Source: Trichoplax sp. H2 (taxonomy: Eukaryota > Placozoa > Uniplacotomia > Trichoplacea). Taken from it: a stretch of 64,000 nt of DNA. Location: positions 434,001-498,000 of the forward strand of contig NOWV01000024.1 of the NCBI GenBank assembly GCA_003344405.1. Reading direction: 5' to 3'. The position numbers were made by a program, and so were the translations under genes. This document shows positions 41,801 through 56,300 of this stretch, piece by piece (position 1 is the first letter of the stretch; every line of letters begins with the position of its first letter). Below the pieces are notes generated by a model. That model had not been told where the DNA came from and did no database searches. It saw nothing but the letters and a program-made list of their open reading frames with translations.

Positions 41801-44800
41801 TTTGATGTAAATTTCTGATGAGAATATTTTAACATTGAGCTGCTTAAGCTATTCATTGATATCTAATATGCTATCTTGCTTGGAAATAAGTACGTAGTTT
41901 TCGGACAGATTTCATATTTCGCTACAACTTGGCTATTCTTTTCAATTCTTAATTAGTAGTATACTACAAATACATAGTTAGAAGTGATATCTGCATGACT
42001 ATTTCAAGGTATAGCATCAGAATTTGGAATAGTTATCCATTATTATATATGCTCGCATAAGATATAATACGTATATCTCACTCAAACTAATTAACTTACT
42101 GATCAGTGACATTTTAACCTAAGCTATCGCTTTACCACAAGAATCTGAAGTTATATGATTACTAGCTTGAATCATTTCCTTTCAGTGTACGTAATATCAG
42201 TAGTACAATGAAATTAGAGCCATATTCTCTCTTTCATTTATAGCAATAGCATAGTAGTTTTAATAAGTGCCAAAGGTAACGAATTCAGAATATCTTGTAG
42301 CTTGTTAGAGCTATGTAGTGACCTCTAAAATCTTTCTATCTTGCAATGCGAGGCGTGATTAATTTGAAAACAATAGTATTTACTTATTTGTTTCTTTAAA
42401 CAGTCTCATAATTATTATGGCATTGTTCATAGTATCATGTGATGAAACAATTTTATTGCATGATATAATTGAATAAATATCTTTTAAACTAATGCCACCC
42501 CTATTTTAAATTAAAATAGAAGCTATCAATCACAAATAAATAAACTATTGGTCGTTCCAACATTTATGATATACGATTATGCCGTAGCTTCAATTTCTTC
42601 CTTTGCAAGCAAAATTCCAATTAGTCATGTTAAAAAAAGGAATATTAATTCTTTTGATTCTTCGAATAAGTATTGCCGTATCTAATGATGAATGATAATT
42701 ATACCTTGCTTCGTTGAAATTATTTTTACAATCTAAACAGACAGCTACTTGAGTAGACATTAAAGTTTTCTTGCACATCTTGCAAGGCCTTATTAACATC
42801 AGACGTTGCAGATGTTGCATTCTCTAACATACTTACTAACTATTACTTACTCTGGCAATGAAATAAATTCGTAGCAGATTATTTCATTCCGTAGACATTG
42901 TCTTGTACACTATTTGAGTTATGTTTCATAACTTAGGCCAGCCTATTTTATAATCAGGTGTTGCATTTAATGCATTGAGCAAAGCAAAGTCTATATTTAT
43001 TTATGCCATCTCTATTAGCAACCATGAAATATTGTGTATTTTCCTTTTGAAAATAAATTAAGCTGTAGTTTACTATCCTGATTTTATTTAATTATGTAAG
43101 TGATCAACACTAGAGCTGTTGCAGCAATTAAATCGAATAGCTGCTTATTAGATCATAATTAGTCTAGACTTCAAAGAATACGTGGACAGTGTTTCTGCAA
43201 TTTAATTTAGTTTCAATTTATTAAGCTCAATTATTTCACAAGAAGGGAACATAATATCAAGTTGTTTCATTATTGGATATTTTTTAGAGCGATAATTCCA
43301 ATCCTTTCTTTCAGATGTCCATTAAATTTTTTTAATCGAATCGCTATTAAATATGCAGTATATTATCGTTTTATATAATTACTTATAACCTTAATAGCGA
43401 ATTATTAAGCGATCAAAAATTTCATTTGCTGGATAAGGTATGAGTTTAGAATATAGCTGCACGCCAGTTAAAGTGCTGCTATAGCAGGAAAAATAATGAT
43501 TACTAATACAACTTGAAAAATCAATCCAATTCATTCCAGCCTATTAGTAAGTAAACAGAAACTTATTACTGGATAAATCTTCGTGAAATCGCCATAAAAT
43601 TGCAAAGATAAATATCGTAACAGCTGCCAATAGAGGTGACAAATAACTATTAGACATTTAACATCGTTGAATTAAATAATAAAATTATTCAAGTAAATCT
43701 TGACAAATTAGTATTATTTCAAATACTAACAGTTATCATTTACTCCATAACCCATCTGTTACGTAGTTACTTTTCTCCTTATAACTAATCATTGTTAATC
43801 TTATTCGTCTCGACACCGTGTGATCATGACCGTTATTGTTAATTGTTGGTTATGTTAATGTAGTTGTAAAACAATCTTGTATTTATCGACATCATGATAA
43901 AGGCTGGATCCTTCTCAATTACGTAATGCCCTATTGAATGATAGTCTTTTTTTGTTATTATGCAATCTGGCTATTTCGCTGATTTTTTCAGTGCTTTTAC
44001 CTGTATCGGCAATGATGATTAAAATTGATTAGAATTCAAAGTTGTAACATATTCACCGGTATGATGGCAAAGATAATTCAAAATTTTAACGGTCTCATCC
44101 ATTCTAGTTATCGAATACTTAAAGTAATCATGTTTATTTTTATACCGTATCAAATATTTATCCGATATTGATATTAGTCTACGTGTCAACTTGGAGTATA
44201 AGACAAACTAAGTTAACAAATTATTTTGTGTGAATTGAGGAGAGATATTATGTATAGTTAATGCAGCAACTTACTCAAAAACTTGTTCAATTAGTCTATA
44301 AATTCGCATGTGCGCTCAATTGGCATTAAAATAGAACTAAAGGTACAAAAATATTTATTTAAGAAAAATAACATGTAATATTAAAACACATAGCCACCTT
44401 TATTTTCTAGCAAGGTTGAATATAATGTTTCTATTTCATAACATAATTCATCGTCGACATGCTGTGAAAGATCCAACAGGTGTTACTTACAACAAGTTCA
44501 AAGTTAGCATTATTGATTTTTCATTTAATTAGTCCTATAGCGTCAGCCCACTTTCCGTATCATTGATCTTAACTTATCTCATTCTAAAGTATCATGGTCA
44601 ATTAATCGTGAACCTCAGATTCGATTAAATTGCTACGGTGAAATAGTATGATATTTTTTAGTCATATTTGGAGCCAAAGATGCCTGAAAGAATGTCTAAT
44701 TGTACCTATTCTTCAGCATAATTGCAATGCTGATTAAGTGATCAGTACAGCTACAACTGCATCTAATTAGAATTCACTGTATGCCTTAGGTCCTTTTATT

Positions 44801-47800
44801 GGAATATATTGTCTTTTTAATAGTCTGGTCGCAATTTGAATCCATAGCAACTATTCAAGTTACAAATTTATTAAATAAACAGTATTGACTATTCACACGC
44901 GTCTGATGAATTAAAATTATACATAAACCCTAACAAACGGATAAACTAAACTATAGTGTTAAAAGTTGGCATTTTCTCGACATGATGTCACTATATTAAT
45001 TAAGAAATCGCACATTAACTAATTATCTCGACAGTTTAGTCGCAACAATATCGACCTTCATAGCTTTAAAATTTTGATGTAAATTTGAGATAAAGAACTA
45101 TTACTTTAACAAGGAAGACCAATTCAACTTATAAGCAGTACTTTGCCTTCTATAATTTTATTGACTCAATGTTTTTATCTGCATATAAAATTTGCTCTTT
45201 TATTTTGTAATTTGACTTACTAACATTACGTAACACTGTGTCGAGTTAACATTCAAACCGTTAAATTATTATATCAAAGCCTTAATTAAGACTATCATGA
45301 AATTAATCTGAATTCAGCATTGCTGTTTTGACAAGTAAACTATTCGTAACGTAAATAATTTTATTCATGTTCCTATATCGGTTTACGGGCTTAAAATTTA
45401 CGGTTTAGACAGAAGTTATTTTTTTAATAAATTTCAAATTAAATCGTTGCGCTTCTATAAATTAATACTAGCATTTCCTCGTTAAAGATAAACTTAGTGT
45501 CTTTCAGCGTCAATACTTTCACGTTGTAAGCCAGACTTACGCCTATGCTTCCTACCAATCCATCTATTTGTAAAAATTAATAGCCAGATATTATTAATTA
45601 GTACGACATCTTCTATGCATTATAATAGCGTCATCATACGGGGTTGATTAACATCTGTAAAAAACAAAGATAGATTTTACTTTGAGACATGCCAAATAAT
45701 AAGGCCAAATTGCAACTTTGATTTTGTGTGTTAACAAATTGCAAAGTAACTGATTCATTTGATTATTACCTTCATATTGAGGGTTATGAGACTGTAGTAA
45801 CCGATAATTTTTCGGGCTTGTCGTCTAGTTACGAAGAGTATACGTTACGATAGCTATGTTTCAATTCAATCTTACTTGAAATCATTAAATACTTCATACA
45901 GGTCTAATCATTGCTATTTGTATCAATTTTCTGTGCCATGCTTTCACGCCATGAATGAATGTATCAAATTCGTTCAAATATAATTGGCATTTTATTCATG
46001 AGCAAACTTTTGTCTAACAATTGTATTAAATTAATAATTAATGAATAGTCAATATTGTTTACAAATCAAGCTAATTAGCTGAGCTGCAGTTGGTAGCAAT
46101 TAATTAATAATACGAATAGCTAAAAGTTCGACATGAAGCACTTTTAAGTAGTCAACATTATGTCAATTATTATGCCATAAAATCAATACCAAAGTATAAC
46201 ATAGCTAGCTAGTTACTCGTAGTCGTGACGGTTGTGCTGAATTTGTTGAAACGTCACGAATTGTGTCTATTACAACGCTAACACATTGCGATAAATTAAT
46301 TTTCATCGAAACTGCGCAGAACCTTTACTAAATTTTAATTGAGACTAAACGATATTTCTGCTAGTACTTTCTACGGAAAATAGCGTAACCAATTACAAGC
46401 ATAAGTATTCGTTACATACAATGTGCAGGCATGATATTTCCCGCGCTTGCTTGAAACTAAATTTGAACTTGGTATCTCGACAGTTTAGTTATTTTACTTC
46501 AGTGACTATATTTCTGGCATTTTAAGCCTTCTAACTAAGCAAGAAACATTTAATATTCGTGATTCGTATTTTTTTGAACCAATCTATCGACGATTAAAAT
46601 GCTGACTTGGGCCAGATTTCCTAATAGAAGATTTACAAAATTGATAAAATCACACCAAAAAAATATTAGAATATTCTAAATGTCTCAGCTCGCTTTAAAG
46701 ACTAGTAATTTCTTTAGAAGGCTAAATCAAGAATTATCTTGTAAGCATGGAACTATATTTCTCTCCAGAGAGATCATAATATTTAATAGTGAAAGAAATT
46801 TAGTGTAATGCCCGAACAAATCGTTCAGAAATCCAAAACTCATGAAAACAACTTTGCTTCTATCAACTTATATAACCAAAATTTAACCGTTTGAACTAAC
46901 AGGTTTCCACAATCTAATGTTGCAAATTCGATACTCTAATCATTTTAGAACCTAGTTTGAATTATAATTTAGGAATCGCATAGAATCATATTATTTGTGA
47001 GAATAAAACCGATACTATATACTGATTTCTTAATAATATTATCCTCGTTTTATCCACAAAGCTCTAAGAACAGGCATCATATCTTTTAGATATTTGCTTC
47101 CTTGCTGAGGTAAAACAAACAAAGCGTTTATTTGCTACTAATATTACTTTGAAAAAATGTAGGTGCAAATTTTAACTACAATTTACTGGTAATTGTAATA
47201 TATAAATCATAATTAAATTAATCTGCACTATGCACCTACGGCATACTAAAGTTCAACCATCGGCAAATATCATCTTGCCGCTATTTATCTCAGTTACTAT
47301 TATATTAGCGGTATGGGCTTACGTTAATCAATCTCAGTTTATAATGAATACTAGAGGAGTATATGTACTTAAAATTGCAAGAAACTCTTGATCTAATAAG
47401 TGATTTGGTATTTGTTAGGCTTCGATTTCATGAAATGCTCATTCCACAGCAATCAAGGGTTGCATATATCGAAGTAAAGCACAAGTATAAGCACTTTTAT
47501 TTATGTACTGGTAAAAGACAAGTATATTAGAAGCGAAACCTCTTAGATCTTAGTAATAGAGATGAGCATTGACATAAAGCTAGCGAAATTTACTAGAAAT
47601 GGATTGTATTCGGAAACTAAAGTACTGTTTATTGTTGCTGTCAATTATCCAAGTAGTGTACGCAAGACTTACTCTTTATTAGATTATTTAGGAAATTTGG
47701 TTATAGTGAGGCTTCGATCTTAATAACTAAGATGGTGACATGTAGTGATGCCCCCATATTTAATTATACGGATACCTATATTTGATATAGTTAGGTTACT

Positions 47801-50800
47801 TTGAATAGATATTACCGCGAAGCTAATATTAGATGATTGCTAACTACTATATTAGAAATTGTCGATGACTAATAGTAGCCAGTTGACTAATTGTGGTACA
47901 AGATTTATGTAGTTAGAAACACTGTAGTTGTTAAGATGCCCTTCGGAGAAAGAGCCTAGACGTTAATAAAAGAGTAGTGATATCTTAGCTAGAATGATTT
48001 AGATTATAGAAAATAATGATGGACTATTAGAGAAAAGAGTTTTGTTTGATGACTCATGTCTGATCGTAGATTAGTTAAGTTTTCATAAATCGATTTAACG
48101 AAATATTTATAAGAACTGCAAAGATGAGTTCATGTAGGAGAAGAGACTTCACTTCGCTTTGAGCTCCGAATACTTTACATTTTAGACTAGATTCTTGTAG
48201 TAATTAACTATTGCTCTACTATTCCTAAAACCTTGTAATAAAAGCCTTTTAGAAAATACCATATTACTAAGATTTGACTAAGATAGTTATTATGAGATGC
48301 ATTTATCACACGACGCTAGATCTGAGTGGATTAACGGTGCCAACGATTATCTTTAAGCGTTAAGATCATTGTGTTTTGTCCGTAGATAATACTGCAAATG
48401 TTAGCTGTAACCTTAGGGGAAACTCTGGGCGCCTCGATAAGTGGCTTCAGCATATCTCAGTGTCTCAGTTCAGAAAGAGGGATGACAATCATACCTAGTT
48501 AGGGATCTTACTTTTATAGAAGCCATTCTAAATATTTAGTAGAATAGAAAAAACTATAGATCAAGATAGGTTCGATTTCACGTAAATTAATTAAGGAGAA
48601 TAATTTGACAAATACGGTTATCAATACGCCTACAGGAAGGATATAAAAGGCTGGCTCCGTTCGAGAGGAGAAAGTTGATAGCCTTCGAGCTAGATTAGAG
48701 TTTTACTACTGAAATATTCAGTAGTTATTTTTACGTAATAAACAGTTTTTAACCGCTACACTGTGGTAGTAAGGACCGAATGGCTAATTAGAGTAGGGCT
48801 AATGGTAGTACATTATCACATAGGTTTACCAAGCCAGTATTCAAATAACCATTGATAGCATCTATGATATATTAACTCACACTCAATCGAAGGTAAATGT
48901 ATGATAGGCTAATGAATCTTCTCACTTATGTAAGGTGTATTCTGGAGAGGATTCTTATTACTATATCAGTTGTTCTTCTGTGTAGGACTAAACCAATTCT
49001 AAAGTGAAACCATTAAAATGCTATTATACTTTGCGGCTTAAAACTACTTTAGCCTAGCTTTATTTCACAAGCGCAGTTCACAATTGACGCTTATTTAAAA
49101 TTATTAACTTAATTTCACTATAATTTACAAATGAATACTATTCTACTTTCCAGTACAACAATAAGAAATGGAAGTAGGAAGAATCGTTACAATGATTTAG
49201 CTAGAACTTACAAGTACATACTGTAGGTAGAAATCTGGTCTGGTGTAACATTATTACTATCATTCAGTGTGCAGTTGAGTAAGTTATTCTATTCACGATT
49301 TATTTACACCCTAGCAAGTTCATTAAAATCAAGAATGCCTTCTATCGTGTGATTAAAATATTGCCAAATTTGGTCTTCACTAATGTACTAGTTAGATTCA
49401 GCACTAGCTGTCTACATTGTAAAAAATTATTTAGGGCTACATAATGTATTGTAGCACTGCAATGTATACTCATGTCGATACTGTTAGCTCGTATTTTGCA
49501 AAATTCTAGTATTAGATGATCCCTTAACGACTGGGTTGAATCTGTTTATTTTTCAGAATACGCTTGTATATTGTATGGCACGCCAATTTACATACATTAC
49601 AGGTACTCTGATAAATTGGAGCAAAGCTATTCCTTCGTTAAGTTGACTACGCATACATAAAAGCTGCCGCTTTCAATCATTACCGTGAGTATTAAAAAAC
49701 AACATCGCTATATATTTTAAAATTGCTTTATATGTATATTGGCAGCAATATCTATGGCAATCTGTGCTTATGATTAATCCGAAATTGGCCAGTGACGAAA
49801 TAAATGCTTCAATTGTACGAACTTATTTCCTTTTATTCAGATCATTATATTCAAGAGCAACAGGCGAACTGAATGATACATGTTTAATTTTTAAACATAA
49901 CTATTTCAAGATTGCGTTCGAGATATCCGCTATAACAGCTAATGTCAAACGGTACATTCAAGTTTACTGTATATTCACAACTTACAAATTTACTATTGGA
50001 GCTCTAAAATCTTCTAACCAGGAACGATCGGTGAATTTCAACGCCTAAGAAGGCATGGATTATTAAATTCATAATACTTGCAACTCATAGTAGTATAACG
50101 CTATAACCCCAATGTGGATGTCAATAGGTGATTAAATTCACCAAAGTTTTGTTTATGCGGCAAGCACTTTTACGTATGCGGTGAAGCACTTAAATTTCCT
50201 TCATTCTGTTATGATAACAAAAGTTAGATTTAAAACATAATAACAACCTGGTAAATTTTAAAGATAAAAGTTATATCATAGAAGCAGCAATTTTATTACC
50301 TAAGACGTTATAAAGAAAGTAATAAAAATCGCATGCTTTAAACTTTAGGTCGATTAATAACAGCTATACAGATTAAAGATGTAGTTTCCACTGCATATTC
50401 AATAAATAAAAGTAATCCATTTATAAAATCAAGTAATAATTTGGGAATAATATAGATTTTTAAAGATAAATGCGATATCCCTGGAATTTCAGGAACTAAT
50501 TTTCAGTCTATCTTGCATTAGTTGTAGCCTGCTGATGCCGCTCGTTCTACAGCACTCTGTATCGTATCGAGTTAACCGACTTTTACAACTTGACAGTCTT
50601 GCTCCAGCTAGGATGGTGCTGACTAGGATGATACAGACCGTGGCTGCAAGGATTACAGTATACATCCAATAGTGTCGAAAAATTAATAATTAAGTCAATT
50701 GCTTACTCAATAATAAACTTGGGAACCCAATGCTATCAACTTTTAAAATTCAGGAACTATTTCCAGCAATTCTAGGATATTCAATTTTGATAGTGTTGTA

Positions 50801-51929
50801 CAACATTGCTGAGAGATGATGTGCCATTATCTTCTTGAGCAAACACTGTTCTAATAACAACGTAACAGCATTGAAGGTTGTTGTTTAACAGTGCTGACGA
50901 GCATTCTGAAGCTTTGACTTGAAAACATGATGACGAGATCCAAGTTGCCTAACATGTACATTTAATTATAACACATCTTTCAGTTCAGGGTAAATCCCAA
51001 AATTGGTCAATGTGCCAATCTTGTTTCATTCTTCTAAATTTATTACGCAAGAATATCACCCTATGTGATGGAAAACGCCGTCCCCCTTCGAATGATAGGA
51101 TTACACTGTCACTGTTCTACTTAAAATCGGCGTGGCTATGAAGCCTAAATTAGTATTTAAATCTTACAAATTGATGGCCTTTATTTATATCATCTTAAGC
51201 AATAATATAATGTTTCCAGAGCTCAAATTTGTACGAATGTCATGATGCCTCAATTGTTGTTGAGATCGCATAGGTGTGATTACCGTTATGTGTATAAATA
51301 TGTTATATATACAAGTATACGTAACAACAACAAATCTGCTAGAAAATACAACTCTGCAACTGTAGTCCTACTATCTTGCTAATATTATAATCTATTTCAA
51401 TTTAAGAATTCATTTCCAGTCATTCTTCGCTATCGCTCTTGCCCATCATGGGACAGTATAGCACTATGTATAATTTTGTATCGAGTTAACCGACAGGGAG
51501 TTGGTTACACCATTGGCTTGGGTGCTACATCCTTTCATATCCGTGTTTTGGCTATAGGAACAGTATGCAATGGAGTGGAGTGATGTACATGCCATTGCCA
51601 GTCTCTCTCTGATCAAACTATACGATATTGCCTTGAAACTGAATTGCATATTTGTTCAGTGACCAACTGACTAGCTTACTAAGCTACATAATCGAGCAGA
51701 AAATGCAATGAATCTTTCAAAATTCAGTAACTCATTTCCACTTCCTTCTTCAATTGACTGTAGTCTGCTGATGCCCTCCATTGACTTGCAGACTTCATTA
51801 TTCTGTGTATGAACAACAACTTAGATCTGCTAGAGGTTCGGTTCGAGCCGCATACGAACCGATTAAAGTCAGTTTATCCGGTACTGTTCAAATACTTAAA
51901 AGGCGCGGTTCGAACCGAACGAACCGCTT
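38863..51929. other. 13-kb gene-poor region upstream of the bHLH gene
   Basis: Long AT-rich sequence with no exon I can assign. The frames at 40044, 40413, 42590 and 49764 lack family motifs. Between about 50480 and 51760 a degenerate repeat recurs at least four times (near 50490, 50745, 51405 and 51717) with words like 'aattcaggaact', 'catttccag' and 'gcctgctgatgcc'; the word 'gtatcgagttaaccgac' occurs at both about 50569 and 51479. Because the bHLH gene is transcribed away from here, its promoter and distal control elements should lie in this region. Confidence 0.5.
51835..51925. repeat. GGTTCG inverted repeat
   Basis: The words 'ggttcggttcgagccg' (51835-51850) and 'cggttcgaaccgaacgaacc' (51906-51925) are imperfect reverse complements, with 'cgaaccg' between them at about 51855. 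This resembles the end of a small transposon. No transfer RNA fold is apparent despite the GGTTCGAA-like words. Confidence 0.6.
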
Positions 51930-51930
51930 A

Positions 51931-52325
51931 ATATTAACGTATTGACATGATTTAGTATGACATTTCATATAAAACCTGCAGATTGTAACTGATGTTCATT
52001 TAAGTTAATATCACATTTAATATAATGAAATATATGCAGATTATAAAATCAGATTACAGAAGTCTCAAAATTTTAGTGCAACAGCTACACTTCTTTATAG
52101 TTGATTTATTTACTACAACGAATATTAATATTAACGTATTGATATGATTTAGTATGACATTTCATATAAAACCTGTAGATTGTAACTGATGTTCATTTAA
52201 TTTAATATCACATTTAATGTAATGAAATATATGCAGATTATAAAATCAGATTACAAAAGTCTCAAAATTTTAGTGTAACTGCTACACGTATTTATGGTTG
52301 ATTTATTTTCTACAACGAATATTAA
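51931..52325. repeat. Two tandem copies of a 197-bp unit
   Basis: 'aacgtattgacatgattta' at 51936 recurs as 'aacgtattgatatgattta' at 52133. The following sequence is nearly identical in both copies (for instance 'ttcatataaaacctg' and 'tgcagattataaaatcag'). The second copy runs into the minisatellite. Confidence 0.9.
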
Positions 52326-52985
52326 TTGCTGCAGCTTACGTATTTATGGTTGATTTTATTTTCTACAACGAATATTAATTGCTACAGCCTACGTATTTAT
52401 GGTTGATATTTTCGATTCATTTACTACAACGAATATTAATTGCTACAGACTACGTATTTATGGTTGATTTATTTTCTACAACGAATATTAATTGCTACAG
52501 ACTATGTATCTATGGTTGATTTATTTTCTACAACGAATATTAATTGCTACAGCGTACGTATTTATGTTTGATTTTGTTTTCTACAGCGAATATTAATTGC
52601 TACAGCGTACGTATTTATGGTTGATTTATTTTCTACAACGAATATTAATTGCTACAGCCTACGTATTTATGGTTGATATTTTCGATTTTCTACAACGAAT
52701 ATTAATTGCTACAGCGTACGTATTTATGGTTAGATTTATTTTCTACAACGAATATAAATTGCTACAGCCTACGTATTTATGGTTGATTTTATTTTCTACA
52801 ACGAATATTAATTGCTACAGACTACGTATTTATGGTTGATTTATTTTCTACAACGAATATTAATTGCTACAGACTACGTATTTATGGTTGATTTATTTTC
52901 TACAACGAATATTAATTGCTACAGCCTACGTATTTATGGTTGATATTTTCGATTCATTTACTACAACGAATATTAATTGCTACAG
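52290..52985. repeat. Minisatellite, about 13 copies of a 51-61 bp unit
   Basis: The unit contains 'tacgtatttatggttgat', a variable 'ttattttctaca' or 'attttcgattcatttacta' segment, and 'caacgaatattaattgctac'. I count 13 occurrences of the last word or a one-base variant. Plus-strand frames at 52597-53094 simply translate the unit (ATAYVFMVDIF) and are not treated as genes. It ends abruptly at 'tacaggggcagtgcacggg'. Confidence 0.95.
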
Positions 52986-53026
52986 GGGCAGTGCACGGGC
53001 AGGAAAGCCTACAGTACAAGGCAGAA

Positions 53027-53058
53027 GGCTACAGTATACAGTACTGTACACTGTAGCC
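53027..53058. repeat. 32-bp near-perfect palindrome
   Basis: Reads 'ggctacagtatacagt' followed by 'actgtacactgtagcc', self-complementary except for one base pair. It shares the acagtactgta core with the palindromic island at 34.6-35.05 kb and sits about 275 bp upstream of the LEMD3 start codon. Confidence 0.9.
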
Positions 53059-53333
53059 CAGTGCACCAGCTTGTACTGTACTGGACATCACTAGCTCAAG
53101 CGTCCCTCTACGGCAATATGGACGCTAAGACAAAAGCACCAGAAAGCGTTTTTAGCCTATCTTGGCTTGTCATCATCACCAATCGTAGGCTGTGATAGGA
53201 CGAAATCGTCATCAGCTTGTTCACGCTTGTCATTTAAATTGCAATTATTGTTGTTTGCTTAGATGAACGATTAATTATCGCTCGTGTATCCGTCGTCAGT
53301 GTTGAATTAATTGATTTGGGTAAGAAATTAGCC

Positions 53334-56300
53334 ATGGCCTTGGTCAGCGATGAAGAATTAAGAGCTAAATTAATTGAATTTGGAGTAGATGTAGGTCCGA
53401 TCGATTCCAATACCAGGAAGATTTATACCAAAAAATTAGATCGTTTGATAGCCAGCAAAACGACTAGCAATAAAAGAACTCCCAAACGAAGTAGTAGAAA
53501 AACAAGAGCAACTCGAAGAACGACAGAGAATGAAGACGAAAATCAAGAAAAGTCAGTCAGTAAGAATACTTCCTTATCCAGCGCTCAAGTGAAACCCATC
53601 CATTCGGAAGAAAGAGTCAGTAGCTCGGTCAGTAAGAGACTCTATCATACTAGCTCTCCAACAGCTCGAGCTGCACAACGACCTGTCGTCATGACTAGAA
53701 TTAAAGAAACATTTTCTTCGGATGATGATGGACTTACTGTCCAGCGCACCAATATGCAAACAACCACTTCACCTTATTCTAATCCATCAACATTGGTAGC
53801 GCAAAATAAGAAAGTCGATCAGTGGCTAAGTAGTGGTAAACAGGTTCTTCGTCGCAATTTAATGTCCAATTGGGTGAGCCCAGCCAAAGACAATAATTCA
53901 AGTCAAGTCATGCATGATTCCACAGCTCAAGGCAATCAACAAAACGTGCCTAACAATTTAGTCTTACCAAAGTCACAGTATTGGCCTGTCGATATAACTC
54001 CGTTCTTATATCTATTGCTCATTATAATACTCTTGATTGCATTCGCTCGTGTAACCAATGATAGCAAGCAATATAAAGTACTATCGAAGGATATACCACA
54101 AGGTAAATGTTATCATTTTCTTATCATGTGCATCACTTCATTTTCATGGATGCTTTAGTTCATGTTGCTTACAATGGTAGCTCTATAATTGTTTAAAGAG
54201 ATGCTAAAAGTCGTATTGGCCATGTCATCTTCATCATCAGAATATTGTAAAATAGCATGATATAGCCGACCTAGTCATGGCTACTATTCAACCTATTCGT
54301 TATGAAAATGAAATTTGCACACTTTGTCGCGCTGAGCTGCTTTCTTTCCATTGATCTACAACATCCATAGAATTTATCAACTTAATCCAGAATTTTAATT
54401 GCAGCTTCTATTAATGCACTACTCAATCATGCATGCAGTATCGGGTACTAGTCGATCCAATAAAAGATGTAAGAAAATCTTCGTAAAAACGATTGCCATA
54501 CGAGTATTCTCAACCAATGATAGTGTAATGCGCAGATCTACCTGTGTGCATAACCTTAAAATTAATTAATTGAAAGCTACACTACTGTATTGGTAGTCAT
54601 ATTGATGATTATATAATAAACTCAATTGACTAGTAAAAATTGTTATTTATATTACTCGTTTTATGTAATGATCATTACTACTATTGGTGAACTTTTTACG
54701 CCATATCAATGTAACTTGAAAGTAGCATTGCCTACATCGCGAATCCATGGCCTAGCTACGGTCGTAAAAATGAGTACCAATAGTACAGATAGCAACTGTA
54801 TCGGCTGCAGGTCATTTTATATTCAATCGCTATCTTACAAAAAGTCTTACCCGCTCGGGTATATTTGTTTCGATTCATTTAGATAAACTACTCCATGATG
54901 TCAGTCGGGAAGAATGTGCAGCAATAATGACGTACCTAATGAAAGGAATCCATAAACAATCAGGTAAACCTTGTAAACGATTTATAAGCAAGCTATCAAA
55001 TTAGCAATTATAATTACTACTAGTTTTCTTACGGCTGGTATGCAACAATCTAGCAAAATACGAATGTACCCGTGGAGTTCCAGAGAGATGGATAACTTGG
55101 CATCAAGCAACGGAATTAGTAACCGAAGTGGTAACCAATGCCTGCTTTAAACTGTGATATTATGCTCCAAATAATTAGCGAAGATGTTCTACATGCTACT
55201 ATCTTTGATTAATTAAAGTTAAAGCTATTCAACTTATCATAATAGCCTAGAGGAAAAGCAACTGCTCTATTTCAGAACTAGTACTTGTATTCTTAGCTCT
55301 TAAAAGTGCCATGAAAATAAGAACTTCTAACAGTTGCTTACTATATAGATGTCCGATCGTACAATTTCAAGTAAAAAGCCGAAAAATGATACTATTAAAG
55401 GCATCCTAAAGTTATTTAGTGACCTAAGCAGTAATTTTCCCGATTGGTGCATAACGTAAGGCGGAAAGTTCTTTTGCTAACATCACGAGCTCGAACTTGT
55501 TACAATTGCAGCACTGTCAATTAATCTGTTCTAATTTCCTAGTGTTAGCGAAAGTGGCGTTGAAAATGTAACATATCACTTTCAATCTTGCCGGTCGGCC
55601 AATTTTGGATGTGTATTGTGGCGACTTGTTCAAAATTCCTTCTACTTATTCCTTGTTGTATCGATAGGTACTGCATACATAGCTGAGTAGGAAATTTTAT
55701 TTAATGATAAAATTGTCTCGCAAAGATATTGCATTCTTTTATTTTTAAATTAACTCTAAGGGTATTTTATATTTCGCTTCGTATAGTGGTTATCCCTTGT
55801 TATACATATTATACTTGGTCGGAGGAACGAAAAAGAGCGCATAAAAGATGGTCTATAGAGCTTTATAAACTGATCGATCGGATTATCGGTACAATAAGCT
55901 ATAGAAATGGTAATTCTAATCTTAATCTTAGTTCATTTTCGATTTATGACTTACATTTTATTATAGAGGTTGTCCGTACGCATTATACTGATAGCATGAA
56001 TTCCGGCGACGCTTTACCATACGTTGCAGTTTCTCACGTGCGCGACATATTAATACCACCCATTCAGAGGTATTCTTGTTGTACTAGGTATTATTTCCAT
56101 GTCTGGTAGTAAACTGATAGTATTGTAACCCTTTATAACATTAACATAGACAACGAAAGCGCAAACTGTGGAATGAGGCCGCCAACTACGTCAGCAAGAA
56201 CGATTCCCGTGTAAGGCTAGAAACACAAAGAATTGCTGGTGAAGATTTTGAGGTCTGGCGATGGACCTGTCAATCAAGTCCTGCATTGAACCACAAATTT

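Noticed and set aside
42590-42820. Minus-strand frame with CKMC and CLDC pairs, suggestive of a zinc ribbon
   Set aside because: No other exon nearby, no family match, and a competing frame is also open; chance is the simplest reading.
49764-50048. Plus-strand frame of 94 codons
   Set aside because: No recognisable motif, no splice partners, isolated in the gene-poor region.
51835-51925. Transfer RNA gene suggested by GGTTCGAA words
   Set aside because: No acceptor, D or anticodon stem can be drawn; the words form an inverted repeat instead.
52597-53195. Plus-strand frames with repeated ATAYVFMVDIF
   Set aside because: Translation of the minisatellite; frame changes with each unit-length variant.
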